A stretch of DNA of 64,000 nt from Maratus speciosus (GCA_963932465.1 OZ010796.1:74465974-74529973); one strand, 5' to 3'. Positions 47,884-61,031 are shown, counted from the first letter of the stretch. A program made the numbers and translations. Notes: generated from the letters alone by a model not told the origin.

Positions 47884-48152
47884 GACAAAATTTTCAAACC
47901 TGACAAGTCTACATCTTTTTGGATGCCAGTATTTAAGTACATAAAATTTTGTTTTATTTGATAGAATTTTTGAAATTTAAAAGGACACACTCTATAAAAA
48001 TTACAAGTTTGCAAAAAAGCAGGCTTCTGATTGATCAATCTCATTTCGCTAACAGCGAAAAATATATCAGGGACCTGGTCAATACAAATATTGCAACATA
48101 GTCTGCATTTTGTTTCTTGACAATGGAGTTCTACAAAAAATAATTCTTGAAT

Positions 48153-48440
48153 GTAGCCCGTGGCTGAATGGTTAAGGCACCACACCACTAATTGCTTGAG
48201 AGCGTAGTTAGGCTGTGGGTTCAACTCCCGCTAGCTCCGTTGCACACTCTTTGTGGAGCTCCCAGATGTAATTCTCTGGTGTTGTATATTTCCTTGTTCT
48301 ACCTAGATTCCCCCCCCCCCCTCCCTTCGAAACTCAAAGTCCTTGTGCTATTTCGTCATTGTATATTAACGATGACTTATAAGCAGACCCCTTATGTCAA
48401 GCATACAAGTCAGGTGTATGTGATCAATAAATAAATGAAT
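48153..48440 (+). mobile_element. tRNA-derived SINE, copy 2
   Basis: It starts 'tagcccgtggctgaatggtt' (A box) and has GGGTTCAACTCCC (B box) about 60 bases on. The body is the same as in copy 1 except for an insertion with a C run at 48310-48324. It points away from copy 1, with the two heads facing across about 270 bp. Confidence 0.85.
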
Positions 48441-48666
48441 GTAGACTGTTGTGAATACAATGTACTTGTTTAAAAAATATATCATAAGTATTAAATGCTA
48501 ATAAAATCAATACTTCTAATGAAATTATAAAGAATTTATTAAAAACTATTTGTTTAATAAATAATTTTTGCAAATTATAAGTTATTTGACAAATAATTTA
48601 CTTATTCAGCAGATGTTGAAATCCGGATAATTATGTGTTACTGTATGAATAACTAAAAAGTAGGAA

Positions 48667-49388
48667 ATAAAATAATCTTTTCAAAAAAATATTAACCAAC
48701 TTAAAAAAAAGCACTAAAAAGAATTAAATAATTCTTTAAACTTCTCTAATGACAAAACGTTATCCGTTAACTGTACATTGGACATCATGTATCTGCATAA
48801 AAATGTTAAATTTAATATATAGAATTTAATATCTACCAAACATGGATTTTCTAGAGAATAATTTTTACAAAAGATTAATTTACTTATTTATGATTTAATT
48901 TACGAATATATACATATAAATAGTAATCAATTACTTTTTGAAGTTGGTGCCAAACATTCACAATCGATAATGATTAAACAAATAGTTTGCTGAAGAAATA
49001 GAGCATTTTTAAAATTTTGTATCATATTTTCGATTATTACTTTATTCATGGTAATAGCTACAATATATTCAGAATTTTACTATACTTAAGATAGGTTGGC
49101 ACCAACTTCAAAAAAGTATTTGATTACTTTTTATGTGTATATATTTGTAAATTAAATCATAAATATGTAAATTAATCTTTTTTTAAAAATTATTCTCTAG
49201 AAAATCCATGTTTGGTAGATATTAAATTCTATATATTTAACATTTTTATGCAGATACGTGATGTCCGATGTACAGTTAACGGATAACGTTTCGTCATTAG
49301 AGAAGTTTAAAGAATTATTTAATTCTTTTTAGTGCTTTTTTTGAAGTCGGTTAATATTTTTTTTTTTTTTTGAAAAGATTATTTTATT
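48667..49388. mobile_element. Foldback element with ~290-bp arms
   Basis: The left arm 48667-48952 and right arm 49096-49388 are inverted copies with few differences. Shared landmarks are 'aataaaataatcttttc' at the outer ends, 'gttaacgg(a)taacg' in the middle and 'ttggcaccaacttc' at the inner ends. The spacer is about 140 bp. It is non-coding. No target duplication is evident. Confidence 0.85.
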
Positions 49389-49730
49389 GTTAACTGCTGT
49401 GTAAGAAGTTAACAGCAATAGATAAAATCCGTCTTTTAAAATCTGCTGCAGATGTAATATTGACTTTTATGTATGTTCCAGATATACAATGCTGTTACCA
49501 AATGGTAAAGTACCATTAAAGTATTCTTCTTATAAAATTCATTTAACAGATTGGCAGTAGTAAAATTTAGTTAAGTTATGCATACTTAACTTTTTCCAAT
49601 TCTAAGTGTAATTCATTATACAAAATAAAAATATTTTTAAGTGGATAATTTATTTTCAAATTATAACTGTAGATAGAATAGAATTTGTTTTCTATTTATA
49701 TTGTACTGCCTATATATATATATATATATA

Positions 49731-50327
49731 TACAGGGTGATTAAAAAAAATGTTGACAAAATGGCATGGCAAATCAGGCATACAACAAGAATTTTAAAAA
49801 ATCACACAGTAGCATAGGGTCAAAAATCACTTATTGAGTCACAAATACAGGATGTTTCATCCTAACTCAATTTGGGTTGATGGTCATAACTTTCAGAAAA
49901 CTGAAGTATATTATAATAAAACATTTAGCAGACATTCTCACCTTTGTTGTAAATTGGAATAAACTAAAGGGATAGAAGTTTGCAATATACGCACCATCAG
50001 TAGGCACTGGACACCCCACATTTTGGACTGTGATGACCCATTCATAGGTTATCATCAATTGCTTGAACAACCTGTTTTTCTAACCCTTTTCGTGATGTTA
50101 TCCCATTTTACACAAAAGAAGGTCCATATCGTTGCATTTTCATTGCAATGTTTTAATTTTTCTCAAAATTATGACTGTCAACCTGAGTTCAGTTAGGATG
50201 AAACACCCTATATTTTGTGACTCAATAAGTGGTTTGTGATCCTATGTTCCTATGTGACTTTTTTTATCCTTGTTGTATGTCTGATTTGCCATGTCATTTT
50301 GTTAACATTTTTTTCAATCACCCTGTA
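49731..50327. mobile_element. Mariner-type MITE with ~138-bp terminal inverted repeats
   Basis: The element spans 49733-50325 (593 bp) flanked by TA. The left end reads CAGGGTGATTAAAAAAAATG, and the right end is its near-perfect reverse complement. The match continues for about 138 bp, to 'ttcatcctaactcaa' near 49870 and 50188. A (TA)n tract precedes the left end. No transposase is readable. Confidence 0.85.
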
Positions 50328-50331
50328 TATA

Positions 50332-50803
50332 TACAGCATGGAACCATTTATCTGGAAACTAGTCAACTGGAAAACCAGTTATCCGGAATCATATTTCTGA
50401 TAGACTGATTTCAGAATCTTTGCAGAAAAAGGTGTCATACACTGCCAGTTTGACATGAGGCTTTGCTTGAAACAATTGTATAATTTGATGACAACATCTA
50501 GTATTTGAAATGAAAACATATTTAGTTCTATTTTAAATGTTTTAATTTTTATGCAGAGGAAACAGAATTTTTGTTCCTAAGATTACATTCTTTTAAACTC
50601 TGGTTAACTTTTGATCTTTCTTGCATTGATTTTTAATCAAAGTAATCTAATAATTTGAAATCAGAAATAATGCCACAACCACACATATTCCACAAAACTT
50701 ATCAAATGGATGCTGCTTTAATGCACAACCAGTTAACAAGAAAAATCAGTTATCCGGAATACACCTGACCCCAAGCATTCCGGATAAATGGTTCTATACT
50801 GTA
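50332..50803. mobile_element. pogo/Tigger-type MITE adjacent to the previous element
   Basis: The element spans 50334-50801 (468 bp). The ends read CAGCATGGAACCATTTATCTGG and, in reverse complement, CAGTATAGAACCATTTATCCGG, flanked by TA. Inside both ends is 'ccagttatccggaat' or its relative. It is non-coding. It begins only 6 bp after the neighbouring MITE ends. Confidence 0.85.
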
Positions 50804-51649
50804 TGTATATTCTTGAGTAAAAATGTAAATATTCTACAAAACTTTCGTAAATACTGTTCCTCATACCATAACTATACATTTATTCATTTTAATCACAAAA
50901 TTCATTATGCTTGCACATATCTACTTATTTTGAAAAATTAATGTTGGAAGACGAAAATTTTCTATTTATAATTTGGGACACAAAGGTTTAAATACAAACA
51001 CTGTAGATCTATGTGATCCTTTCAGTTTTTTGTGTTAGACAATCATTACACTAAGAACACTGATAAGTTTTCTACATATTGAAAAATGTAATGTAGAATA
51101 TAACACAGTACAGTATAGATTATTAATAATTTATAATATATAAGTTATGATTATTTACTTTTTTGATGAAATAGTTGTAATTTATTACAAAAAAGTAGTT
51201 TTTCCAATCACTGATTAAAAATAATTTTATGCCTGTTTTCTTTTCTAATTAAAGCTTGTAAACAAAAATACTGTTAAAATTCTTTTGGTTCTAATTTCAT
51301 AATTATTTTAAGGCTAAATATATAACTTGCAGTTTGTTGTGCTTAGCATAATTTCTGTTAAGTGTGCATATTTAATGTTTCAAATGCTATTTTCTAATGT
51401 TTGAGGATTTTTTTGACAATCTGCTGAAATATATTGATAAATATGATTTAAAAGTCTCAATGTATTTATCCCAAACTATTAAAATAATTTGTTACGACAC
51501 ATAACTGGTATAATTTTCATACTGTTTTCCCTTTTTTTTTAAGTCTGACAAAGTTGAAATATACAATATAGACCATATAAATTGAAACACATTTTTGGTT
51601 TAATATGAATGATCTTTCTCTTGGTCTAAACATTTCAAAGTTTTTAATT

Positions 51650-51756
51650 AAAATTTTAAAAGACAAAATAAGACAGACTTTAACAGTTTTACTAAAATCA
51701 TTAAAAACATTTTAGTAAAACTGTATTCAAGTCTGTCTTATTTTTCTTTTAAAAGT
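51650..51756. repeat. Hairpin with ~45-bp arms
   Basis: The segment 'aagacaaaataagacagact' followed by 'ttaacagttttactaaaat' recurs in reverse complement after a loop of about 10 bases ('attttagtaaaactgt' then 'agtctgtcttattttt'). A few mismatches are present. Confidence 0.8.
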
Positions 51757-52244
51757 TACAAATTCAGATGTTAAATGTATGTATATTGCAAATTTGTTAC
51801 ATGTTTTATGTATAATAAAACTGACCTGAAATTATTAGTTGCTCTTTTATTAGTTACCCCTATAGTAGTCGCATGCTAATTTTGAAATTGAAAAAAAAGC
51901 TTAAATATTTATCCATATTTTTATCAATTTACCATTAAGTTCAAAACTCCAGTTTCTGAAACAGTTTTATAAATAGTATGTGATCTGCGATCAGTTACAA
52001 ATGTAATTATTATAGGTTTTTATATACCAGTATATTTTTTTAGCATGAGCATGTGCAATATGGGGTTTCGGATTTCTTTCTGTGAAAGGCTTAGCAGGAT
52101 TTTTAATTTTAAGAATCAGTTAAAAAAGTGACTATTATGCAACTAAACATTATATATTTAATCTCAACTGAATAATTAAATTTTACAAAGTCATGTTTCT
52201 TCATTTCACCGTTTGATATATATATATATTTTTTATATATTTAG

Positions 52245-52306
52245 AGCCAAAAGTCGCTCCTCTTATGGCCAAGACTCTGAAAAGTTTGAAGGCATTCAGA
52301 AGATAA
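52245..52306 (+). CDS. Elongin A, last exon and stop codon
   Basis: After acceptor ATATTTAG the exon completes a Lys codon and reads K-PKVAPLMAKTLKSLKAFRR, followed by TAA at 52304-52306. The family ends 'K..(I/V)AP(M/L)MAKT(I/L)K..K.....RR', so this is the true C-terminus: a short basic tail after the conserved AP-x-MAKT block. The seven exons in this window join to 232 residues without a frame break. Full-length animal Elongin A is several hundred residues longer at the N-terminus. Confidence 0.95.
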
Positions 52307-54650
52307 GTAAACTAATCACTATTTGATCATCTAAAATGTTTTCACTTTTATCTTCAGCTGTAAGATTAATTCAATGAAACATTTGATGTTTTTAGCATAA
52401 GTACTATAACAGGATTTGAATATAAGTTTAAAGCAAGACTGTGATATAAAATTAAAATGTACGTACTTAACATCTTTATATTTTTTCAATTGCTTTTTAA
52501 ATTCAACATGCTTCAAGAAGTATATAAACTATAGTGATGTTTAGTACATTTTATTGTATTCTTAACAGAAATTAAGTTTTGAAAAAAGGGCTCTGCTCTT
52601 TGAGTTAGTTTTCTTAAATGTGCTTTCCTTTCCATTGTTAAAAGATGGTGCTTAAAAATATTTGAATCATTGAAAAGTCTGTTTGAAATTGAGTCCACTA
52701 TTAATAATAATTTTTGTATTGTAAAAATACCAATTTTCATCAAAGGGTGATTCATTTTGCACTTTAAATTTAAAAAGTTGTATCCCAGATTAGTAGATTA
52801 ACTTATTTTGTAATAAAATAGTTTTTCTTTTGTTTTGTAATTTTAAAGTTATGTAAATGTATCATTATCTTAATATAATTTTATACTCTATTACTTCATT
52901 GATTTAAACTGCATAGTTTTAGAAAGGGAGATATTTGTGCCAATAATTTGGCAGCTATTAAAAATATATTTTTCTAATCTCTCTCACATATACTATATAA
53001 AATTTGATAAAAAGGCTTTTATTTATTTGATTTATGTCAAATTTTTTGGCAGTGCCTTAACAGCAATTCATATAGTAACTTATCAAAATTTCTGTTAAAG
53101 TAGCTATGCTAATGTTTATTCATTCAAAAATAAACAGTGGTAGATCTATTTAGTGATCTTCACTGGCTTTAACTTTATCATTTATAGTTAAGTGAAAAGT
53201 AAAATTATAACTTACTGTTTTAAAACCAAACAATATGTTGCAATTAAATTATTCCAGTTTATAAATAATGCTATTTGTTATTATTTATGTTGCTTATGGA
53301 AAAGTTTAGCACTTTAGTATATTATATTAGATTACAAAATAAAGTGCTATTAGAAACTTCTGGTCCAGTTTTTAAATAGAAAATGGTATTTTTTTATTAC
53401 AAATTAACATTAATATCAGTACTGGAAAAACAAAATTTTTAACTATTTAACATGTTGGTTGATAAAAGTATTCCTGAATTTGTAATAAATGTATTTTTTT
53501 GTCATCTTTTTGGAAAAGACATTGAATTAACCTTGGAATGTTACCCTTTGAAATACTTATGGGAATACTGACCTTTCATCTCTCAGATGGCACAATATTA
53601 GTGAGATAAAACCTTTACTGTATGCTGATGACTTCCTACTTTTGTTCAAGCAAAATAGAAGACATTTATTGTTTTTCATAGCTTTGTAGATTTCACTCAT
53701 ACATGAAAGTACAATAATAGTATTCACATTTCTTTTTTAAAAAGCAGTGTAGATTTATTAAAGTATTTTCTATTCAGTTAAAAGGCTCACATTATATACA
53801 CATGCACTCAATTATAGAATGACATACAATGTAATCTGAAAAACAAAATTACCTAATTAAGTTTTCAACTTTTTAAAAAACATTTTAAACTGTTTTCTAT
53901 ATATAAAAATGACAAAATACTTTGAAAATGTTACAGGGTGAAAAGTTTATGCTGGGAAAAGGCAGGATGCATTTTTCACTTTTTATTAAAGGTGCATCCA
54001 CATAAAAAAAAAAAAGTAGAGCGCATTGGCATTTTTAAAATAAGGGAACAGGGCACAGTATACTGTATAAAATGTCTAACAAGAACACAACAGAGAAAAT
54101 GCTATTTATTTTTCTATTTTCAGTGGTGTATTTTTTGTCATAACATCATCCAGCAGACAAATGGGTAGCATTCTAAGATTAAAAAAAGTCTTGTTTTGCT
54201 GTGTTAAATTCATGAAATTTATATACTTATTGATATGTAAATAAATATCTATAAAAATCTATATGCAGGACCTGTACTAGCCATGCATTAAATGTGAATA
54301 AACCATATAATTTGGAGAAAAAAAAAAGTACTCGACTTGGCACATCATGTTTCTGACACATCAAATGTAAATTTTTCATGAGATATATTAGGATTTTAAT
54401 ATAGGTGATTAATAAAAAATTTATTAGATTTCCTTAAATCACAACATAAATAAAAATGTACAAACTCTGTACAGATAAAGCATAAGCTACAAATTTTTAG
54501 CCATTTGATTCCATACTATGCAAGTTATCAATTTTGATGCAGCTTTTATTGTTTTGTAGCATAGTTGTGTACCAGATGTGTAGTTACATACAGGTACATA
54601 GTTATAACCAGTGTTTACCAATATTAGATGTAACTGAATAGTCTTTTCTT
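52307..54650. other. Elongin A 3' untranslated region and downstream DNA
   Basis: The sequence after the stop is A+T-rich with no other exon. AATAAA-type polyadenylation signals occur at several places (for example about 53338), so the transcript end cannot be fixed by eye. No transposon end was recognised up to 54650. Confidence 0.5.
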
Positions 54651-54651
54651 T

Positions 54652-55283
54652 CTATAAATCAGCAGTTCCCAACCTTTATTGGTATGTGACTCGCCTCATA
54701 TGAGGGTGTATCTAATACCAGTATGGAAATTGTTGTATGACCTCTGTAAGCTATCGGTTATCCAATCATACAAAAAAGGAAAATTTTTACACGAAGGATA
54801 CATTATCAACTAATCAAGAATGGATAATCCTAATGTGTGTAAGTGGAATAATAATAAAACAACACACATATTACAAAGATAATGAAAAATACATTTAATT
54901 ATTATCAAAAACACAACTTTACGATCAGTGAGATTTCTGGCCCTGGTGTTTACCGATGAGGACATTATATCAGTGAAGAAATGGGAGAAAGCAAAAGTGC
55001 AGATAGTGGGCACACTCATACTCACTCAATAGCAGGGGTCCAAGGTTACCATAACGACAGCCTGACTGCTGCCATACCTCACAATGAGGTCATGACATAC
55101 TGACTGATTATTTAAGAAAACACTGTTTTCTCACGAAATTTTAGTTTAAGTTAATAGCTTTCATGATTGTTACAGTTGTAAAAATATTGTATTTTTTATA
55201 TTTTTTAAACAGATGAAATAAAAGATTTTTGTGGCAAACCTCAATTTTTCTGCAACCATAGGTTGGGAACTGCTGCTTTAAAT
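54652..55283. mobile_element. hAT-type MITE
   Basis: The element spans 54660-55275 (616 bp). The ends read CAGCAGTTCCCAACC in inverted orientation, a common hAT terminus. The flanking 8-mers are CTATAAAT on the left and CTTTAAAT on the right, seven of eight matching, as expected for an aged hAT target duplication. It is non-coding. Confidence 0.85.
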
Positions 55284-57940
55284 TAAAGGTGTTTTTCATA
55301 AATAAAGAACGTAGTTGTGTACAGCATTTAAGTATTTAGCTGTACCATAAATTTGTTTTAATACATTATAACCTAATTTTGATTATAGAATGACTCAAAA
55401 ATAAAATGTAAAAATTGAAGAGTCTCTCATACAATAATCATGGTTTTGGCTAATGATTTTCCATTATGGCTAATGTAAAATGTATAGTATGAGTCCTGCA
55501 TGTGTCAATTTATTAGATTAAAGATTATCCTAAGATCTAATAATTTTTTTTTAATTTGCATGGGATTTAAAATGCAATGCATGTATCTCAACATTTTCTT
55601 CAACTGTCAAATTTATGTGTACATAGTTTAAAATGATGTTTATAAGAACATTAAAGAAACATCTCTAGATTAATCTGAAAGGCTTGTTGTTAGTACATAT
55701 TTGGAATTTCTGTTGAGTGATATTTTAGTGAAGGGTCTACTTTCTTGAAAAGAATTTCTTTATTATACAATCAAGAAACATTAAATTCTAATTTTGTTTT
55801 AGCATTTTAAATAACTTTATCTCTCGTAGAGTAATTTTTTTATATAATTCTTCACTTTAAGGGGATCTTTTGTGGTGAACTAAAAAGAGAAAAAAATTCT
55901 TGAATCCTTAAAGTATTAAAAATATGCCCTCAAAACCATTTTCTGTCTCAGCAAAATTTAAGTCATGACATGGCAATAAAAAGGCTGATCAAAAACTTTA
56001 ACTAGTTTTTTTAAACAAGCTTTTTTTAAAATTTTGGTTCTGATGTTTGAACTACTCAAGCTCACAATGCAATGTTTTTGCAAGCATTCTTTTAACAATT
56101 TAAAATTGGTCTCAAACTTTAAATGTTTGGTCAAATTTAGATTTATTTTATTAATTATTAGTTTGGCCTCAGGCTAATTTAATATATTTTAACAGTGCAA
56201 CTACATGCACACCATGCGTAGTAAACTTTGGTTTAGACAAACTTAAAATTTCAGCATTTTTATAAGAAAATATTCACACAATCTTAACTTAAGCAAAAAT
56301 CTAATGCTAAAAACAAATTTTTTCTGGATGCATTAAACAAGAAATGTCTTAAAAATAAAGTCCTCTCAGGAGAAACTCCCTTTAATGTATGTATATATGT
56401 AATAAAATTAATCTTCAATAGTACAGTGCTTTGTTACATATTTTTGATTTTTACATAATTATAAAATTTTGCAGTCTTTAAATGAATCATAAACTGATTA
56501 TTTTTGTCAATAAATCTTGCTTTTCCTAATATTCTAAAATGTTCTGAATCCTAACTATTCTATTTTCTTGTTTCTACCCAAAAACCTTTTTGTATCAAAG
56601 TATATTTTACGTTGTTCATCTCTTTAATCAGTTAAGTTCATTTGAGTCATTAAGTAGCAGTAGTAACTGCTTTCGAATTAACAAGAAAAATTATACTGTT
56701 ATAAATCTTAAACAATCTTGATGACATACAAATAAGTGATACATGAAATGTAAAATGTAACAGGAAAACTATCAGATTTTGATGCTAAATAACTAGTGAA
56801 TTTCTTTCCTGATGTTATTGTGAATATTTAAGTTTCACTGTAACCCAGTTAAATATGTTTTCTCAAGAACTTGCCTAGTATAAAACTTTTTATACATTTC
56901 ATTTTGCAACTTAAAACTAATTAAAATTTTGTTACAACGGGAAAATCTAAATTAATAAATTTATGTATGCTGATTCTTATTAATTTTATATTTATCTTTT
57001 TTTTTTAAGTTTGAAAACCAGTTGCTAGTCTATACACCAATGGCGATAAAGGCGCCATCTTTTATACTGTTCAAACTAATTTTTTATCTCTGTTACGAAG
57101 TTTATAATGTAGATTTTCATTGAATGTGCTTGTAATTTTTGTATTGATAATTATATTTCTATTTTATAGTTTAAATTGTAGTCTTATAATGTTATTATTG
57201 CATAGTTTTCTTGTTATAAAGAATGTAAAAACAATTCATTTCTGAAATTTGAATTAAGTGAAAACATTTTATTTATTGTGAATGCCATATTTCATGTAAA
57301 TATGTATATTTGTATGGCTTAAAAGTTGTTCCTAGTTTATTTTAACTTTTATGTAGCACATCGGTGTTACTTCTAAAACATATATTTTTATAGTTCATAA
57401 TTTTTTTGTTAATAACTTAATTTTTGTGAACTGCTGGTGTGGAATAAAAAAATTATTTAAAAATAGTCTATTTTTTTCTGCCTATGAAAACAAAGTATTT
57501 TTCATAAAGATATAAAGGGACAGATGACATCTTGAAGTGAGGTTTACTTTATTCTTGACCAAATAAGATTCTGATGTTGGCATGCATTCCCCTAAAGTTC
57601 TGATCATCATATAGCTGCTAATCTTCATTTTCTTTTTCGAATCGAGCAAAATAATAAATTTTATTAAATTAAAAATGTTAATCTCATACAAAAAGCATTT
57701 TTTGAATAACTTTTCTGGTTCAAATTATGTTTATTTTGAAAATCTGGAAACTTGGCAGCTAATGATCACTTCAGATACATCATGGATTCTGCTAAGCAGA
57801 GTTTGCATACTATTAACAAAAAAAAAAAAAAAAAAAAAAAAAAAGCAAAATCCAGTCATGTATTTAGTAGAATATTTAAACAGTTGTAATTTAACTATAC
57901 TCTGGAAAGTTTTAATTTAGTTTTTAAATGAAAATGATTT
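55284..57940. other. A+T-rich DNA, no gene seen
   Basis: There is a 26-base A run at about 57819-57844. Open frames are short and contain no recognisable motif. Confidence 0.5.
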
Positions 57941-57941
57941 G

Positions 57942-58190
57942 AAGAATGTCAAAGTTAGATGAATTTATTCAACAGAGTGAAAAGTATCTAGGTCAGAGGT
58001 CAAACCTGGTACCTTGGCAATACATGCCAATGCTCTGTCACTTAGCTATCCAGATGATATCTGACCCGACACAATTCACTTGCATGGACAGAGTATTGGT
58101 GAATATAGTCAAAGTCTAAATTTCGACCTAAATATTTTCATTCTGTAGAGAAAAAAATTTCAACTTTGACATTCAAGAAATTTCAGTAAT
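57942..58190 (-). mobile_element. tRNA-derived SINE with inverted flanks
   Basis: The minus strand at 58068-57988 reads 'ggatagctaagtgacagagc' (A-box-like) and a B-box-like GGTTTGACCTC. The sequence after the B box ('tacttttcactctgttgaat' then 'caaagtt.') is repeated in inverted orientation at about 58110-58185, so two tail segments flank one tRNA-like head. It may be two SINEs joined head to head, one of which lost its head. Confidence 0.6.
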
Positions 58191-59230
58191 TCAGGTAGAA
58201 ATTTACCTACATAATTATTACTGATGGAGTAATGATCTTTCTTTGATAAAAGATGAGTAAATGATTGTGAGAGTGAACTTTTAAGCAATTTCAAGCTTCT
58301 CCATTTTTGATTTTCATATTTTTAAAATATGAGTTACTTAGCTTCATGAAATCAGTAATAAGAGAGTGAATGACGGTAGACTTATGATAAGAAATGTTGA
58401 AAAATTTTATATATTCTACATACGATCCAGAAATTGAAACTAAAGCAACCTTTTTTGTCAATGTGCTACTATGAATTGGGATATTTCATTCTGTGATAGT
58501 ATTAATTGTTTGACAAAAATTTATAGCAAGATGACATTAACCTATTTATCCCACTTGACAGGAAGGATTTCCTGACATTTATTTTCAGGATTCTTATCAC
58601 TCTAATTTAAAGTTGTGTAATGATAAATTTGGGATTAACATTTCTTTTTTAAAATAATAGTATTCAGAATTAAATTGTTGCAGGTTCTTTTCTTTTTTTT
58701 TTTGGAGGGGGGGGGGGGTACTTATGCAAGGTATATAGAATGCAAAAGCAACAATTTATTTTGCTTTTTTTTATTGCTATTTTTTTCTGCTAGATTTAGT
58801 GTTGTTACATGAACTGTGTAGTTTCCAGATGTACAAAAACAACCAATTCAAAAACATGTGCCAAATATGTCCTCAGGCTTTAATAGATAAAAAAAGGAAA
58901 GAGTTGCATGTTTAAAATACAAAGAATTGGTGGTTCTCTGAACAAATAGGTTAAACTGCTGGCAATATTATATGCATTTAGTAACTTTTGTCATGGTATA
59001 CTCAACAAAAGCAACTGCCTAGATTATCATTGGTTCAGCTAACCTTTGTATACATTTCACCTACATGCAGTTGGTGATTTTAGCACACTTTCACGATCTC
59101 TGATACTGAATTGGCTTAATCCCTGTTAGGTGAATGAACCTACCTTATACACTTAATATCCCAAGCTACTGTTTACAGTATAGTATGCTCTCTGAAATTC
59201 ACATATGTAGTTTCTAATGCAAGCAATAAA
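58191..59230. other. A+T-rich DNA, no gene seen
   Basis: It has a T run followed by a G run at 58692-58719. Nothing else is recognised. Confidence 0.45.
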
Positions 59231-60032
59231 ATACAGGATGTCCCCAAAATTGTGTTCACAACTGCACTATCATATGTTGTTCACCTTGATTGAGAGCATA
59301 GAATAATTTTAGAAAGTAAGTTTTCTTTTGAAGGCACATTAAAATGCAATGAATGTTTGATTTTTGAAGTACTACCTTGCATATCGCTTCCCAAACAGCC
59401 CATCAAAGGTTTTCTATAGGGTTTGTTCATGACTGATCCAGGGTGTCCAGTAGGGTGGGTTGAAAAAACCGAAATATTTATAATCAAAATGTAATAGAGC
59501 GGAACAGTTGCCTTTTGTAATAAAGAATAAATTCGTAAAATATTACACCGATCGGTTAATATCTTTTACCGTCACAAGGGGGCCAAAATTTCCAAAAATC
59601 GCAAAAAACATGTTTTTTTCAGTATTTTTTTTAATTATACAAACGTACGAATACAATTTCTAATAAGACGCGATAGCTACATGAAGATATAAGAAATGTA
59701 CTGGTAAATGTTCATTATGATAAAGCAATATCTTTTACTGCCGCAAAAGGACCATATTTTAAAAAAAAAATTTTTTAATTTCAAATTTTTATTATTTTTT
59801 AAATTTTTATAATTTCTATAATATCTAGAAATAAATAAATTTACTTCATATCTATTAATATTGTCGTAAATTTTGTTAACTATTTGTCGTAGACTGGAAA
59901 ATAAAAAAGGTAATAATTCATTGTTCTTTATGATTGCTTCATCTATTGCTGCTTTACTGCATATCAGCAGTTCATATACCACAAATCACAAAAACTATAT
60001 AAAATGAACAAAATATTTTAGTATTTTATTAA

Positions 60033-60386
60033 TTAAAATACAAAAATGTTTAACCGAAACGGATTAAATAAACTTAAAATGAAGAAGTATTTAAAGTAAT
60101 TGAATTTTATTATATGACTTGCTTTCAAATAAAGCCATTGTTCCTTGAGAGGCCAAAATTGATCATATGTGGTCCTCCGTCTGTTCTGGTCCACAAACTT
60201 TACCAGCACTTCAGAGATTAATTTCACGCATCTTTCTATTGATTGAGTAGGACAAGGAAAATTATAATAGCTGGTATGTTTAATCGAACATTCTAAACTC
60301 ACCAGCGTCGTTAGATCGTCAGTCCATAGACAAACCGTAAAAGGTGGTTTCAATAGTTTACAGTTTTGCCGCTCGACTAAATCCAT
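60033..60386 (-). pseudogene. Unnamed repeat protein fragment, left arm
   Basis: This 117-residue frame contains FPCPTQSIERCVKLISEVL near residues 44-62. It matches the conserved block FPCHTQAVERCVKLVTEAS, which I recall from uncharacterised arthropod proteins present in many copies, with Cys, Gln and Glu-Arg-Cys kept. It reads towards the left end of the foldback element. The upstream part of the family (the HSRWLT and WFxIK blocks) is absent, so this is a C-terminal fragment. The A+T-rich last 20 residues are probably non-coding. The function is unknown; a transposase is one possibility. Confidence 0.55.
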
Positions 60387-60821
60387 ACAATTTTAAGCTT
60401 CAAAGTTCTGGAATGACGATGTGATGGATGGCACTATTCGTGTCCACAGAACTTTGTGCTTTGGCAATTTTCTTTATGGCTGGGGTTCTGATGTCCTCTC
60501 CTTCATATGCTATCATTCCAATGAGGGTATTTTCATGATTTGCGAAACAGGCATTTCTTGAAATTACAGGAACTATAATCTTTCATAGATGATATAATGT
60601 AACAGGGGTTACTAATTATAGTCCACAGAATCTGAAAAACATGAATTCATTTTAATTGTGAACCAACTGATGCAGTACACTTTCAGGATGTACTCATTGA
60701 GTACATCCTGATCAGCCGATTGCCAAAATTAAAAATTGCCAAAGCACGAAGTTCTGTGGACACGAATAGTGCCATCCATCATTTCGTCGTTCCAGACTTA
60801 AACTTTGAAGCTTAAAATTGT

Positions 60822-61031
60822 ATGGCTTTAGTCAAAAGGCAAAACTGTAAACTAACGAAACCACCTGTAACGGTTTGTCTATCGATTGACAGTCTAACAA
60901 CGCTGGTGAGTTTAGAATGTTTGATTAAAGATGCCAGCTATTATAACTTTCCCTGTCCCACTCAATCAGTAGAAAGATGCGTGAAATTAGTCTCTGAAGT
61001 GCTGGTAAAGTTTGTGGACCAGAACAGATAG
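60822..61031 (+). pseudogene. Unnamed repeat protein fragment, right arm
   Basis: This 69-residue frame, MALVKRQNCKLTKPP... with FPCPTQSVERCVKLVSEVL near residues 43-61, mirrors the left-arm frame and differs at scattered residues. A stop at 61029-61031 truncates it, while the left-arm copy reads on through the equivalent position (DQNRRRTTYDQFWPL). It points towards the right end of the element. Confidence 0.55.

Larger units (their letters stand above)
41321..52244. other. Elongin A intron (10.9 kb), dense with palindromic repeats
   Basis: The intron runs from GTAAGT to ATATTTAG. 41321-43240 holds nothing recognised except a C run at 41607-41621. From 43240 to 50803 there is a chain of inverted-repeat elements, an alternating satellite-like array and two SINEs, each listed separately. 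50804-52244 is A+T-rich with one hairpin (about 51650-51756). No exon is seen. Confidence 0.7.

Noticed and set aside
47841..48224. 127-residue minus-strand frame
   Set aside because: It runs from one SINE into the other and includes translated tRNA-like promoter sequence.
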